This document shows positions 36,577 to 49,363 of a stretch of 64,000 bases of DNA, piece by piece; position 1 is the first letter of the stretch, and each line of letters opens with the position of its first letter. Made by a program: the position numbers and the translations under genes. Origin of the DNA: Kudoa neothunni (taxonomy: Eukaryota > Cnidaria); assembly GCA_964304625.1 (NCBI GenBank), contig OZ199838.1:7192001-7256000 (forward strand). The letters are read 5' to 3'. The notes beneath the pieces were generated by a model. It was not told the origin of the DNA and made no database searches. It worked only from the letters and a program-made list of their open reading frames with translations.

Positions 36577-38507
36577 AATACGTCCGTGCGCTCATCGTTT
36601 AGGTTGGAACAAAACTAACTAAATAGGTTTCCACAAGCAGCAGCCAATCGCCCCCCCCCCCCGGGCTCAAATCACTCGAACTCATTCCTATTGTACATTT
36701 TCTCCTAGAATTGATAGCACAATTCATACAACAAAGTATGCCAGTACTCTCCAGCTCCCAGTCATATAATAAACCAACACCTGGGGTAATTGTCTCTAGC
36801 TTATACAAATCGTCGTTTACTCAGAATTAGGAAAATAGCGATCGTGGTTAAAATCAGACATTGACATTAATCACTAGATGTCAGAAGACCGTCGTGAATC
36901 ATTCATCATAGAACCACATTAATTTAGAAGACGAGAGTGGCCGAATTTGAACGTTTTTATTAGTGCAATAAACGTGCAATTTTTTAAACGAAACTGGTCG
37001 TGCCTTACCGTGTTATCAACTTTGATCATGTTTTTTTAGTTCTCGTGTGTTATTGAATGCAGACTGAGTTATTTTACTTAAATCCTTCTATAAAAATAAA
37101 ACCTAGTCAGATAGCATAATTCTGCTGGAACTTCATGTTTTAATTCTTTTCTCTCGAGATTTTCTCACCAAAGCTCGATTCGTCACATAGATTAAACACT
37201 AAATATGTTGTGAATAATACATTTTACTCTTATTTTTAAATCGATTTTCAGTAATCGCTAATTAATAGAAGCCAATATTTAAGTTGCGAAATATAAATTA
37301 ATAATTTCAATGATTTATGTTCCTATAACTCCAAATTTTGGACAATTTCCCGCCGTAAATAAATATGCTAATACATAAATAATGAGGTATAAAGTTATAT
37401 CCAAGGAGCTCGAAGTAAATATTCGTAAGTATTCAATTAATAGCAAAGGATTGCAGTAAATCGCTTCCAAAACAAAGTCTCTATTGTCTATTAAGAGGAA
37501 ATAAGAAAAGCCGTTGTTTTTAGAAATTGGTTGGCCCGCCTCTGTAATAGTTTTTAACGGAATCCACATTAGCAGGATAAATTTTAATCTATTTCTTTAT
37601 TTAGTGATTAGTAAAGAATAGGTGAGATTATTGGTTATTAGTTTGATAGTATGTGCCGCGGCAAAACTTTTTCAAACAATGTGTTTATATAAAATTTGGG
37701 ATAATATTCTGTTGATTATATTATAAATATGTGCTCCTAATTAAAAATTCATTAGGTTCCATATATTTTACATTAATATGCAGAATCAATGATAGATGAC
37801 GCTGCTCCATTTTGCAATTTATTCTCAATTTTTAAAACTATTTCATCAACTGAACCCCCATCGAATAATTAAATGTTGTTGGACGCAGGTAAAAATTTTC
37901 TACAAAAATTTTTAAAGTTTTTTCATAAATTAATAAATTGGTGATATTTTGGCCACTGTTTGCGGTGCCTTCTACAACATAAAACCCCGGATTAATAGAT
38001 ATCCAAAGAGATTATCGTTAATATGTGAAGCATTTTTTATTCATTTATTACATCTATTCTTTAGTGTAGAAATAGTGGTAACATTTAAAAACTTTATCAA
38101 AAAATCGCTCTCGAAATATTCTAGTCTCTTGACTATAGCGAGTCCTCTCGAGGAATGAATAGGGAATAGGGTGAAATGGTTTACCGGTCAAAATTTGCAC
38201 TGTCGGCAATAGACTACTGATTTTTATATAATCTTGAAGAGACAACCGAAATCTGTGACCAAATAAGTGGATTTGGCGGTTTGCAGATTGGCCGGTTGTG
38301 TTTGGACAAAAATTCTATACATAAGTTACCATAACAACTATAAACGGGGAATCTTTGAGATGTTAGGATCCGCGTATGTAACCTGATAATAATAATTCCC
38401 AAGATGCCTTTAGAGCGTATAATTGATGGTTGCTTATAGGGATGAGTCAATTAATGAAAAAACCACTATCTACCGCAGCTCACAACACATTGACCCCCGA
38501 TATTTAG
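36577..38507. other. Intergenic stretch upstream of the Axin-like gene
   Basis: No gene is recognised. It contains a 12-base C run at 36651-36662. Frames at 37315-37569 (minus) and 37949-38245 (both strands) have no motif. 5' exons of the Axin-like gene, including any RGS domain, could hide here, but I could not find one by eye. Confidence 0.4.
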
Positions 38508-40614
38508 TGTGGATGAAGAAGAATTAATCGATGAGATGACCTTGAATTTGGGTAATAGTATTCAGCGTGAAACAACATACATTCAGGAGGACGATCTCGA
38601 TAGATCTAACGTATCGGATTCTTTTACAGAGAGTTTTGTTAAGGTTGGTTGATTGATCATCCCAAATATAATCGATGATATCCGTTGTCTGTTAGATGCA
38701 AAACGAACACATTAATCAATCCAAAACTAACAAATATGAATACACACCATTACAAATTTGCAAAATCGCTTTTCGATAGAATGATAGCAGATGGTGGGAT
38801 CGCTAGTGAACGAAAAAGCCAGGTTCAGCATGAACATCGAGATGCAGCATTGGATTCTTTTATCACTCCAGATGTATTTTTTGATTGTTTGGCACTATGA
38901 TTTGATGTTTAATTTTAGGTGAGCATAATTAAGCGGAATCTTCCAAATACTACTGCGGGAAATGAAAATCCTATTTTACATGCGTTTAAAATAAATTCTG
39001 ACCATTTAAACAACAGTAGTTTTCAGAATACTCACGCATCATATCAGGAAACTCCTGTGGATACTGCTAAATTGTTACAACAATGTTTTTTGTTTGTAAG
39101 TTGATTAACGAATTGGACGATGTAGAGCTCAAAAATATTTAGATAAATTGTATGTAAAAGGCAATTATGTGCCTGAATTTAACAGCGAATATGAGGCCAC
39201 AGATAGAAATATGAATTCAATCTCTTATTCATAACAGCTCGCTTAAGCTCGCTTAACTTTGCTACACCCAACACAATGCCAAACCCGCTGTCGTTGGCTA
39301 TCACTCCTCAGAATTTTCATTGTTTACGTCGAAAAAATTTGGTTGATGCTTTTGAGGAAGCACCTAATGAAAATATTGACGCTGTTAACCTTACATCTCG
39401 TCTCATTCTGTCCCCATCCAAAATGTTGAATTTGGAAGCTAAGATCAACAATAGAAAGCCTCTTAATGTTATCAGCGACCAAAATTTAAACAAACACACG
39501 CTTGGTGCTATCTTGACTTCGAACCAAATTGTAAAGCCAACTAATACGTCGGATGAAAGGACATTGTTATCCATGGCCAAGAATCCACTGACACATGTCA
39601 TCAATAAAAATAAAGATGTCGAGATACCACTGCGTGTAATGATAATTACGACCAAGTTGATGCCTTTAAAAACTATGTCATATCGGGAAAGGTGGATGAT
39701 AATATGTCATTAAAATTAAGAAATTCCAATATAAATGGAACCTTAATTAAAATTCCTGACAACCAAATTGATCCCCAATCTAACACTATTCAAAATAACG
39801 TTCCCATTATAAAAACAACCACACAAAACTCATAAAAGAAATATTTTTAAGCGCCTTTTTCGAAGATTACGCCACAAAAGCAGATTCTATTCACATTTAA
39901 ACAATGACACTATTACCAGCTTGAATACTGAATTTAATCGAAGGTATCTTTCTACAATCAGACGGATGTGGTTTAATTTTTTTCTAGCCACCTTAACAAA
40001 ACCACATCTGATGTAGATACTCATAAGAAAAACACATTGAATGCAAGTATGATAGAACGTGGATCTCAGTCGTTGAAAACCCTTTCTAAATCAGTTAATT
40101 TTGCTCCTAACACACAATCCGGTGTCTCATTGATAGAGCAATTTGATCGTGATCAGCAGCACTATAATGCGTTGAAAGAGCAAGAAAATATCTCCAACAT
40201 AACACTACAATCTGGAAAAAGTTTATACGGTCAGGATTCATCGAGGCGCACATCTAAAAACGGCTCAAATTGTAATGCAACCCTTTTGACGTTCTATATT
40301 GGGGCTGACGAAGTGCCCTTCAAGTAATTTTACATAAGTTTTATTTTTAACTGTATAATCTCCTAAGGACTGAAATCAAAGTAGACCCCAATAGAATAAC
40401 ACTTAAAATGATTAAAAATGTGCTACCTAAATTGGGAAAACGAACTAAGTAAATTCGATTTACTGTGTATTGAAATAGAAATCGTTGTAGGTATTATTTT
40501 AAAATAGAAGATCCAACAAATTCAAATGGCTACTTTAGAGAGGTAACCAACGATAGTGATAATGTACCACTATTTGAAGGTCAACCTGTATGTAAATTCT
40601 TCAGTAATGGTTGA
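38508..40614 (+). CDS. axin: Axin-like scaffold protein with C-terminal DIX domain
   Basis: Axin is the scaffold of the beta-catenin destruction complex in Wnt signalling. The clearest part is the C-terminal DIX domain in three exons. ATLLTFYIGADEVPFK ends at the donor near 40325. TEIKVDPNRITLKMIKNVLPKLG begins about 40370. RYYFKIEDPTNSNGYFREV continues to VPLFEGQPVCKFF and the stop at 40612-40614. Just before it lies VSLIEQFDRDQQHY. Upstream, HYKFAKSLFDRMIADGG (about 38742-38792) fits the GSK3-binding helix (PQKFAEELIHRLE in human). Between are polar, probably disordered exons at 38919-39092 and 39240-39630. Two joins, near 39220 and 39830, are not resolved in phase. No RGS domain was found. 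A DIX at the C-terminus argues for Axin over Dishevelled. Confidence 0.78.
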
Positions 40615-43009
40615 AAATCTTCACCATTTGAATTGTGCATCGTGATTTGTTGTCGTCTGAGAGCAAAATTTTGTAGCTAACAATAGATTTTATTGAATAC
40701 ATTATATTTTTGTTGAGTACATTGATTGTTCTTTCTATACGTTGTTTCAATACAATCAGTTTAATTCTTACCTATACCAATATAAGATTCTGAAATATTT
40801 AATCTATCAAACACTATGAATAACACTGTACAATTAGTTATTTTGGAGACAGGCACGTATCGTGAGTATTTGCTTTTAGGGGTTAAGACGGTTCGCTTTC
40901 GATTCGATATTTCGGTTTCGGTTTTTTAAATAATTTTTTCAATTATCATCGTAAATTTTTGTTCAAGCAAAAAAAATTTAAATGTGATAGAATAGAATTA
41001 ATTTTATTATTTAACATTTTTTGTCATTACCTTTAAAAACGATTATATATATTTTAAGCTAAAATTTTTTCAAACGCACTATAAAAAATTCTATAGTTCA
41101 AATTTCAATTTAGTTATTTCTATTTTCATAAATAAAAAACAATTGTCTCAAGTTTCGAATCACTCAGTTTTGTTCTCAAGGGGGAAATAACACGATTGCA
41201 TAGGGAAAAACATCTTTCTGAGTCAATACTTGTAGGCCTTATATTAGCGAGAGTTTTACGAACCCTCTCTAAACGATCTGACATCACACCGTGATTAATA
41301 AAATTGGTAATTTCGTCGGAATCCGAACAATATTTTGACTTTTTCGGCCTGGCCGCGTAATTTATCAAATCGTCTAAATCCATTTCAACTTCCGAAGGTT
41401 CATGGTTGTGGATTTGATCATTCGGTTCAATGAAATTAATTGCCTCTTGTAACTCAAAATTTGATGGTCTTCTGTAGAATAAACTCTTTTCACAAATGTT
41501 TGAATCGAAGCTCAAAAACATAAATATGTCAGACCAAATGGTGCGTCGTTCAAAGCAGCGTTCGATAAATTTCATTTTTAAATTTTCTGAAATTGTTCCG
41601 TCAATAAGAGAGAGATCCTCAACTGTGTTAGTTAGTATAAAGTCACATTGTGCAAGATTTATTCGTGACTCTGAAAGCTTGAGAACGGCGCGATGCACAA
41701 TTTCCAGACATGATGTTAATTCCTTAACATTCAGTCATTTTTACAATATCTTTATCGATAATTACATTGACCAAAATAATTTCATCTTTTTCGATCAGTA
41801 AATTCTTTTCCAAAATCATGTAAGCATCTTCAATGGCCTCGAACATCTTCACAAATTTGACTAACATATCGTAACAACTTGACCATCGTGTCACACAATC
41901 GATATTCATTGATAGGTATTTAATGCCTTTTCTTTCACATGATTTTCTCAAGGCGTCCGAAGCCAATCCAGATCTTGAAAAGTAACTGACAACTGACCTC
42001 ACCCGAGATAAAATATCTAAGAAACTTGTCACAAGGACAAATTCTTGCTCATCAAACTCCAGCTCGTCAGTTATAGTTTCGATATTTTTTGGCTTCTGGC
42101 TATTAGCTTCTTCATACATTGTGTCTTTTACAGCTATACGTTAATGTAGGTTTGTCAATTAATAATTCAATTACCTAAATTTATTCCATGTTTGACGCTC
42201 CATCGGTACACATAAATAAGGACGTAACGCCAAATTTCGATAACTGGTTTTTGATTAAGGACGCTAATTCTACGCCTGTACATCTTTCGGTGACTCTAAT
42301 AACCCCGAGCGAAATTTTTTTGTCTTCGAAATATGCTTGGATATTGAGAAATCGTTTTTTAGATCTTAACGTCCACTCATCAGAACAGAGCGCAGGTCTT
42401 GAATTGGCACCGGAAAAAATTTTTTTTATCTTGCTCGCCATAGATGCTTCTACTTTTACGCAAGAATCGAAAATTTCATCATAGGATACTGGGATTTCTT
42501 TATTGTGAACTTTTTTCAACAATCGTCTTATGGTGGTACTTTTTGCAATATCACTATCCAGGTTAAAATCCCAAAGACTTTTTCTCGCAAAACTTTCAAT
42601 AACGGGTTGTGTTTGTATACTTCTAAATTTCAATAGAAAAATATCAGCGATTGCAACAACTTATTTTTTGAATCAATTCCTTGTATTTTGCTTTTTCATT
42701 AGCAAGCTTAACGAAATAGCTCCAAATAGCAGATACCATCACTGTAATTATGAACGAAAAAAACTTATTCCCTATTAAAGCACGTGCCACTATCAAAAAA
42801 TTTTGTTACCCCTTTAATATTTTAAAAACTAGTTTATTTTTTTAAAATACTGCATGTTGTCTCGGCTCCCTCATTCATTGAGTCTCCCGCTGTATCCTGT
42901 TTCGCACTCATCCTGGTTAGCGCCATAGAAACACTTATGCAAGACACGACACAAAACGATTAATATCGAGCATAAGTCAAATATAAAAGAATATATATCC
43001 AACACTGCA

Positions 43010-43220
43010 TCAATCACATTTTTACATATTTTTAGTAATATTAAAGTATGTGGCACCTAAAAAACGTCCTCTTGCGCATGTTTTTCACGATTCTTGATAA
43101 TAAGATGAAAGAATACGGAGATAAAAAATTCAGCTCAAAATAATGACTTTAAAATTATAAGAATTTTTCATCCAAACGCAGTCGGATATATGTGTAACCT
43201 CCATCTTCTTTCAACAAACA
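43010..43220 (+). repeat. Internal inverted repeat of the second hAT, arm 1
   Basis: The segment (with CACGATTCTTGATAATAA near 43087-43104) reappears in reverse complement at about 44035-44270, roughly 80 percent identical by eye over 200 bp. The arms are about 0.8 kb apart inside the hAT element. Residual frames read KYVAPKKRPLAHVF, so the repeated unit may be a duplicated 5' exon of the transposase. Confidence 0.75.
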
Positions 43221-44034
43221 TTGAATTGTTCTCTAACTCGTTTTGAAAATCAGTCATAAATTGGTTTCATTTCGTATTTTTTATCGTATAAAAGAAAATT
43301 TTTACGATGTTAAATTTATCTATACATGCTTTTATTGGTTTTTAAATATGAATGTTTTTAAACAAGAACTTAACCACGTGCTCTCAAGATGCATTTTCTT
43401 ATAACTTGTGTTTTCTTTCACGCTCACTCAGACTTAGAATAAACACACACGCGGCTTGTTCAGGTCCGACAGTAAAACAATATAGAGCTTACTTAACAAG
43501 GTGATGAAGCAGCCGTTAATTTATATAATAGTTATAATCTCCAATAGAACTGATAATTTTTTTTTAAATAAATCAACACTATATTAAAGATAAGCATTTA
43601 ATTTAAAAAGGTAAATATCTTGAGGTCGATTATATGTGTACTGATATAAATAACTTTAGTTAACACATGTACTTTTATATCTCGTAATATTCTCAATTCG
43701 CATTTTTTGGAGAATTATTTGTTACCAAACTTTGACAAATAAAAAAACTTAATAAACAATAAAAATATCGCTTAGTAATTTTTTTCCAATATTATACAAA
43801 CACTGCAGGGTAAAACAAATTAATATCATCATTTTTAAAAATTAGGTTTCTGAATTTTAATAATAAAAATTGAATAAATTCATAATTTCTCGAAAAAAAT
43901 TAAATCTAAAAAATTATAAACTAAAACAAATCTTACTACATTGACATCGATATTTGAAAGTTCATAAAGTATTTTTATCTTAGCGAAAAATCTAAATAGT
44001 AATAATAAATAACTTTTGAGTTAATAACTAAGAT

Positions 44035-44270
44035 GGAAACATAAAAATTCAATGTTAGATGAAAAAAAAGATGGAGATTACACGCGTAGCCGACCACATT
44101 CGGATGAATAATTCTCAAAATTTTGAAGTTATTATTTTCTGCTAAATTTTTGCATTTCATATTCTTTTATTTTATTATCAAGAATCGTGAAAAAAGAAAT
44201 GCGAAAGAATATGTATAAGGATATGTTTTTTAGGTTCCGCGTACTTTACTATTACTAAAAATGTGATTGA
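44035..44270 (-). repeat. Internal inverted repeat of the second hAT, arm 2
   Basis: This is the reverse-complement partner of 43010-43220, ending close to the right terminus of the hAT element. The shared sequence runs from an AATCACATTTTTAG-type start to a CTCCATCTT-type end. Confidence 0.75.
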
Positions 44271-44388
44271 TTACTTATTTTAGTGATTCTTTGTTTAAAA
44301 TTCAGCATCAACTGATAATAGAAGCTAAATTATAACAATTAAAAAATAGATTTTTAAAACCGAACCGATCTTAACCCCTATTTGCTTT

Positions 44389-45036
44389 AGGTAAACACTC
44401 AATGATTTTACATTAGTATTAGACTACCACGAATTTCGAAGTTACCAAAAAAATTGATAACTAACAACTTTAAAAATGATTAATTTATATTTAATAATTT
44501 TTTAAAAATTTAATCATTTTAAAATAAATGAATAAAAACTACATGAGGCCCACCTCTTGGATTCTATGTAAAAAGTCGCCTCGTTACAATGAGGGCATGT
44601 AATTTTCGATTAAAATCGATTTTGCTCGATTTAAACCGTCAAGTTGGAGGTAAATAGGCGGGTTTTATTTTTTTTATCGAAAAAATCAGTTTCCGCCGAA
44701 AAGGAACGTATGAAAATGAGAAGAAAGTGACGTGTATTGGCTAATTACTTGGTAGAATGGAACGATTTTGAAGAAATTAAGGATTCTCCGGTTTATAAAT
44801 ATTGCAAAGGATTTAACGAATTTTTGGAGACACAATCTGATGGTCTTAATATGCTCAACTTACCATTAATTTTTTTAATTATTCTCTCATTTCGTTGTAT
44901 GATTTCTCAAAGTTAATAGAAACAAACGAGAAATTTTCATCACGGATTTTTTATTCGATAAAGGATGATTTTGTAATTAACAGAGATAATTTGATATTTA
45001 AACGTGAAAATTAGTGTGATGCCACAAATGAAGAAA
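44389..45036. other. Spacer with one short coding-like run
   Basis: AT-rich. A plus-strand frame at about 44730-44850 reads ANYLVEWNDFEEIKDSPVY, which looks coding-like, but it has no clear splice context and no recognised family. Confidence 0.3.
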
Positions 45037-46179
45037 TTAACCCTCCCGGGACCATGCAGAGCCTTTTGAGACCCCATTTGTCGTAAATCTGTGTTTTTAC
45101 CTATCAGAACTCCAAATTCTGGTTTATAAGTTCATTTAATCTCCTATAATTGTGCGAATTTTGTTTATGTGAACTTTTGTAAAAAAGAAACGACACATAT
45201 TCTGTTAAAAAATGTGTTCAATGGGTCGTCGGTTTATAAACTCGCCTTATAAATCATTTTTTAAGCGTAATATCAAACGTTATCTTGTTATATGGCCATA
45301 ATGTAATTATAATGACACGAATAAATAAAAATTGTATGGAGAATGTTATAGTTTTTATTTCCCTCATGTTGTAAAAAAGGATTCCGACGAAGTCAAAGGA
45401 TAGTTTTAGGGATTCAAGTTAGTACTTACCAAAACGTGCTGCTTTTTAATAATTAGGGGCGGTATCATATTGTTGATATTTTTTATAATATTCATTAATG
45501 TTTATCATTTATTAAAATATGATGCTTCAATGGGTCCTAGAACACCTATATACATATATATATATATATGTGTTCTTTCTACATACAGTATAATCATAAT
45601 GGATTAAATTATGTAATTTAGATTTATCTTTAAATATTAATTAGGTGTTGATAAGAATTAACTAATTTTTGGAAAATATTAATTAATAAGAAAACCACAA
45701 AAATCAACACCAATTAAAACTTGGACCATAATATTCATTTTTATTCCGTTCAATGAATTAGGTCAAGTATGATCCACCAATCAACGTAGAGACTACCGAG
45801 GTCAGCCGTGTGTGTAACCCACGGGATGTGTTGCCGTTTGTCTCATTATTTGTGAAAATAATAACTAGGAAGCATTTATTTTATTTCCCATCGACTGAAA
45901 CGGATTTGAGACAGTTGTGTCTATCTTATAACATAACAATAAGATGGAGTATGGGAAGTTATATTCGTAACGCTTATTGGAAGGTTCTTGAAATTTTATA
46001 TTGATTCATTTATTTATTTAATTATTCAGATACTATTATTAATAGTGATAAATATGCTCTTTGTAAATATAAAAAATTAAGAGAAAATACAATCGCTATC
46101 CTAGAAAACGTCTGGGGTACCTTAGGTATTCCCATGGTTACACGCGTAAGTTTTTTGAGAACGGTCCTTCGAGGGTTAA
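45037..46179 (+). mobile_element. Possible short piggyBac-like element
   Basis: TTAA (45037-45040) is followed by CCCTCCCGGGACCATGC and, 30 bp in, a GAGACCCCATTTG motif. TTAA at 46176-46179 is preceded by the complement of CCCTCGAAGGACCGTTC. The ends match each other moderately (CCCTC..GGACC). The left end is convincing by comparison with the other piggyBacs here. The right end is less so, because host-like exons lie just inside it. No transposase is present. A (TA)n microsatellite lies at about 45548-45570. Confidence 0.4.
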
Positions 46180-46350
46180 TCGATCAATACTCAAAAGATT
46201 GAGGAAACTTTTCCTTCTCTTTAAGTTTTCCAAACGATGAAATATATTGATCCACTCACTCCACTTATTACTAATAAATTAAATGTCAATTATCTAATTC
46301 ATTTTAGAATGGCTCCCGCATCCCCAGTGGTGACTCTTCGCATCCCTGAA
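45775..46350 (+). CDS. Unrecognised spliced coding fragment
   Basis: A frame opening near 45770 (YDPPINVETTEVSRVCN...RWSMGSYIRNAYWK) ends at a donor at 45982. After a 49-bp GT-AG intron it continues as DTIINSDKYALCKYKKLREN...ENVWGTLGIPMVTR to a strong GTAAGT donor near 46146. A last exon starting near 46310 (NGSRIPSGDSSHP, then stop) is in phase. No start codon was found upstream and no family is recognised; the ENVWGTLGIP segment faintly recalls PRC1-type helices. It overlaps the right part of a possible piggyBac element, so it may be host DNA captured by it, or the right terminus may be false. Confidence 0.35.
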
Positions 46351-46575
46351 AGGAAACATTGCATCAGATTCGAGTTTAGTTTTTTTTAATTGTCCACACC
46401 TCGCATTTGGATGAATTCTTATCATCCGGCCAACAAAACGTAATATTTAATAAAAATGTTAATTGATAATGAAATTTTTTGAGGGCGCGCAAAAATTAAC
46501 AATAGCATGGACCCTAGAATTAAATCCAAATATTGATTCGATAAAAAGACACATATATAAATAAAACTGATAGTA

Positions 46576-49363
46576 TCAAACATTATTTGTTTTATTTTTT
46601 ACATCTATACGACATTTAATCAGATGAATAATTTCTTGGGAGGTTAGTATGTTATCGTTGCCAGTAGAATGTGAGGTGACGTCAAGTAGAGAAGTGAGAT
46701 CATTTGGAGGCAAACTAAGAATGCGAAGCACTTCATTTAATCTATTAATGTTATTATTAATTAGTCATCCATGTAATTAATACTTTTGGAAAACTTGCGA
46801 AAGTTTTATAACAGCAGTAATATTTGCATAGGAATCAATGAGTGGAATAAAAAAATGAGTAACATCTCTGGCTATACGTACACTGGAGGAGCGGTTGAAT
46901 TTATTTGTCCATACAACCTCAAAACATTCTATAATCGTGTAACAAAAGGTGGAAATAATACATCATTAATCAAATAGTTTTCAATGTCATTAAAAACCAA
47001 TAGGAAAGCATCTCTGATAAAATTTGGATGTAAATTGTAACTTTGGTCAAGTAGAGAGGATCTTAGATAGTTCAAGAAATGAATAAAAGCTTCACTTTCA
47101 GGAGCTTGAAGTTTTTCCAAAAGTGTCAAATCCAACGTAGTCTTTTCCCAACTAAATTAGACAATAAACAACCACGAAAGATTTAAAAGTGTCTAGTCAC
47201 TCGTATTTCTTGTAGGGTTTTAAGATAGTGGAAATATTTGTTTGGATGGTTTTATTCAAGGATACCACGTATTTATGTATCTTTTTGCACATTTTGTCAA
47301 TAATAGCATCCATAAGACGAATTGTTGAGCTACACTTGATACACCACTATGTTATTGGTTACTATTAATATTTTTCCTTTAGATTGAATAAAATATACAG
47401 ACTTAACCAAAAACTTTTCAATCTGTTCTGTGAAAAAATACAAAGTGTTGCATGGAAGTATGATGACAGTGACAGGTGCGAAGCCATTGGGCACCTCGTT
47501 GTTAGTGGAACCGTAACCCAGTGTCAAATAACTGAATGGTAACATGTATTGAGACATTTTATGGGTGTTTGAGTTGTTTATTATCGATGTGGCATGAGAA
47601 TCCATTTCATTTACAATATTACAGATAACTTCATCTAAAAATAAGGCAAGCATATCAGGTACATAAACAATGCCGTCATCATCGATAGCAGAAGTAGAGG
47701 ATTGATCCGACGAGATACAATTGATTATTAGTTCGATATTTTCTTAAAAAATATCAAATTTATTCATCAACAAAAACTTACTAATAGCAATTTGAATCAA
47801 CTCCCAAGATTCATGAAGAAAAGTTGGCAAATAAAAATAAGATCTTTTGAGAATATGGGTTTTGAAGTAGGCGAAATCGTTCTCCTCTTTAACCTTGAAT
47901 CCTTCATTAATATTGAGTTTCAATTTTCGTTTGATTTCTAACCGGTTTATATTTATTCTATTTAAACCACTAAATAATGCCATCTATTACCATCTTTAAG
48001 TGCGGTCAAATAGTTGCTCAAATGACAGCAATTATTGCAAGTGTAAACATTTACAAAACAATTCATTTCCACCAAACAGGGGTATTGGACAGCGATCTCT
48101 TGATAGTAATAAATGATCTGATCGAAATAGTATATGCGCTGGAAATTGGAATCGATCGAATCCAAACAACATTTTAATTTTGTGGTTAAAATATTACTCA
48201 TCATTTGCACAAAATATATCTAAAATAAATAACAACACATTATCTAAGCAATTGGTAAGAAAAAGTATGCCTATATTTTTAAGGCTAAACCTAAAAACAA
48301 TATGCTATTACTTTAATACTACTCAATTCTTCAAAGTATATTTGTAGATCATCAAAAAACGCTGTATTATCAAGAATCCAATAGTAGACTTGTTTGAGGA
48401 ATAATTCCGGCTGCAAATTTAAGAGTTTATTTAGAAAATGCTAGATACGCCTAATATTACATGATTGACATCGTTGGTTTGATAACTCCCATTAAAATGA
48501 ACATCAAAAAGCGTAATGAAGGGGCAAACTAACACGGAAAAAACCCCTATTTGATCTTTCCCTCTAGAAAGTAACAAATAATAAAAGGTCGGCCCATTCT
48601 ATTAATGTAACTACAAATGTTGATAGATATCCAACTTGAAATGAAGCAACTGGACGAATCTGATGGTCAAGGGGCTACCATGATGTAAACGTGTTTGGCT
48701 TTGCTTCGAATCATCGACCATTGGGAAATTTATTTGAGATAACACTTTCCCAATAAATTTATCCAGCTGTTCAATTGTTGAATTAACAATATCGACTTCA
48801 AAATCCTTTAAGAATGCAAACAGCTGAACTGATTTGTAGCTAGAACAGCGTGAAAGTTGCTTGTTCAATATGATCAGCTCGTATATTTGTTTTTTAAATA
48901 GAAAAAAATTATTTTTCTGTACTATATTGTCACCGCTGAATGTTACATCATATTGTTCACTAATATAAAATATACAGTGCAAATTTGATAAAAAATTACG
49001 CTATTTTCTGCTGCATTTGAATTAGACTGAAGTAAAACCAAACGATGGGAGTTTTCTGCTTGTGAAATTGAACACATTGGTCAACAACTGAACCAAACTT
49101 TTCCCTCAATTCTTCATTTTGCTGATAGACACATTGCCGAAGTTCGTTCAACTTTTTAAATTCAGCAGACAATTTTTCAATTTGATCTTTTTTTTTTATT
49201 TCTAATTCTCCGACCTCCTGGTTAAGACCATCCAACTGGATCGATCAAAGTTAATGGTAATGTAAAATAGGCAAAAGATTTATTGTACCTTAAGTTGTAT
49301 TTTTCGTTTCTCATCCTCGTAAAATTCAAGTTTTTTAATTATTCTTTCTAACAATGACATCAT
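46576..49363 (-). CDS. RINT1: RINT1/Tip20-type tethering subunit
   Basis: RINT1 joins ZW10 and NAG in the NRZ (Dsl1) tether that captures Golgi-derived vesicles at the ER and also acts in endosome-TGN traffic. It starts MMSLLERIIKKLEFYEDEKRK at 49363. An N-terminal coiled coil follows (exon 49235-49000: LDGLNQEVGELEIKKKDQIEKL). Diagnostic RINT1 segments come in order. INFPMVDDSKQSQT is followed by PELFLKQVYYWILDNTAFFDD (48410-48312; human [21 protein letters not shown]). Next come EIAVQYPCLVEMN and SYFYLPTFLHES. The end reads TNKFNRSSSVRIARDVTHFFIPL and LNEVLRILSLP. The stop is at 46576-46578. About ten short introns are inferred. The joins near 48610-48640 and near 47985 and the part around 47330-47650 remain uncertain. 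It is shorter than human RINT1. Confidence 0.85.

Larger units (their letters stand above)
40877..44380 (-). mobile_element. Second hAT transposon with perfect target duplication
   Basis: The inverted ends start TAGGGGTTAAGA (40877) and its complement (44380). The perfect 8-bp duplication TTTGCTTT lies at 40869-40876 and 44381-44388. The minus-strand transposase lies in three blocks. 42633-42181 reads LCSDEWTLRSKKRFLNIQ and MCTDGASNME. 42119-41724 reads YLSMNIDCVTRWSSCYDML. 41698-41126 ends with the hAT dimerisation motif RPTSIDSERCFSLCNRV. The blocks are separated by short gaps that could be introns or breaks; frame changes are present. The 3.5-kb length is typical of an autonomous hAT. About 1.4 kb upstream of the transposase (43010-44270) is occupied by an internal inverted repeat. 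Confidence 0.92.

Noticed and set aside
36651-36662. C12 run as a structured or regulatory element
   Set aside because: A single homopolymer with no partner G tracts beyond three Gs; probably slippage or a sequencing artefact.
45810-46004. This frame as a piggyBac transposase
   Set aside because: None of the DDD or zinc-finger motifs seen in the other copies; it has its own intron and different composition.
46576-49363. Generic coiled-coil (golgin-like) protein
   Set aside because: Several ordered segments, above all PELFLKQVYYWILDN and the C-terminal block, align with RINT1.
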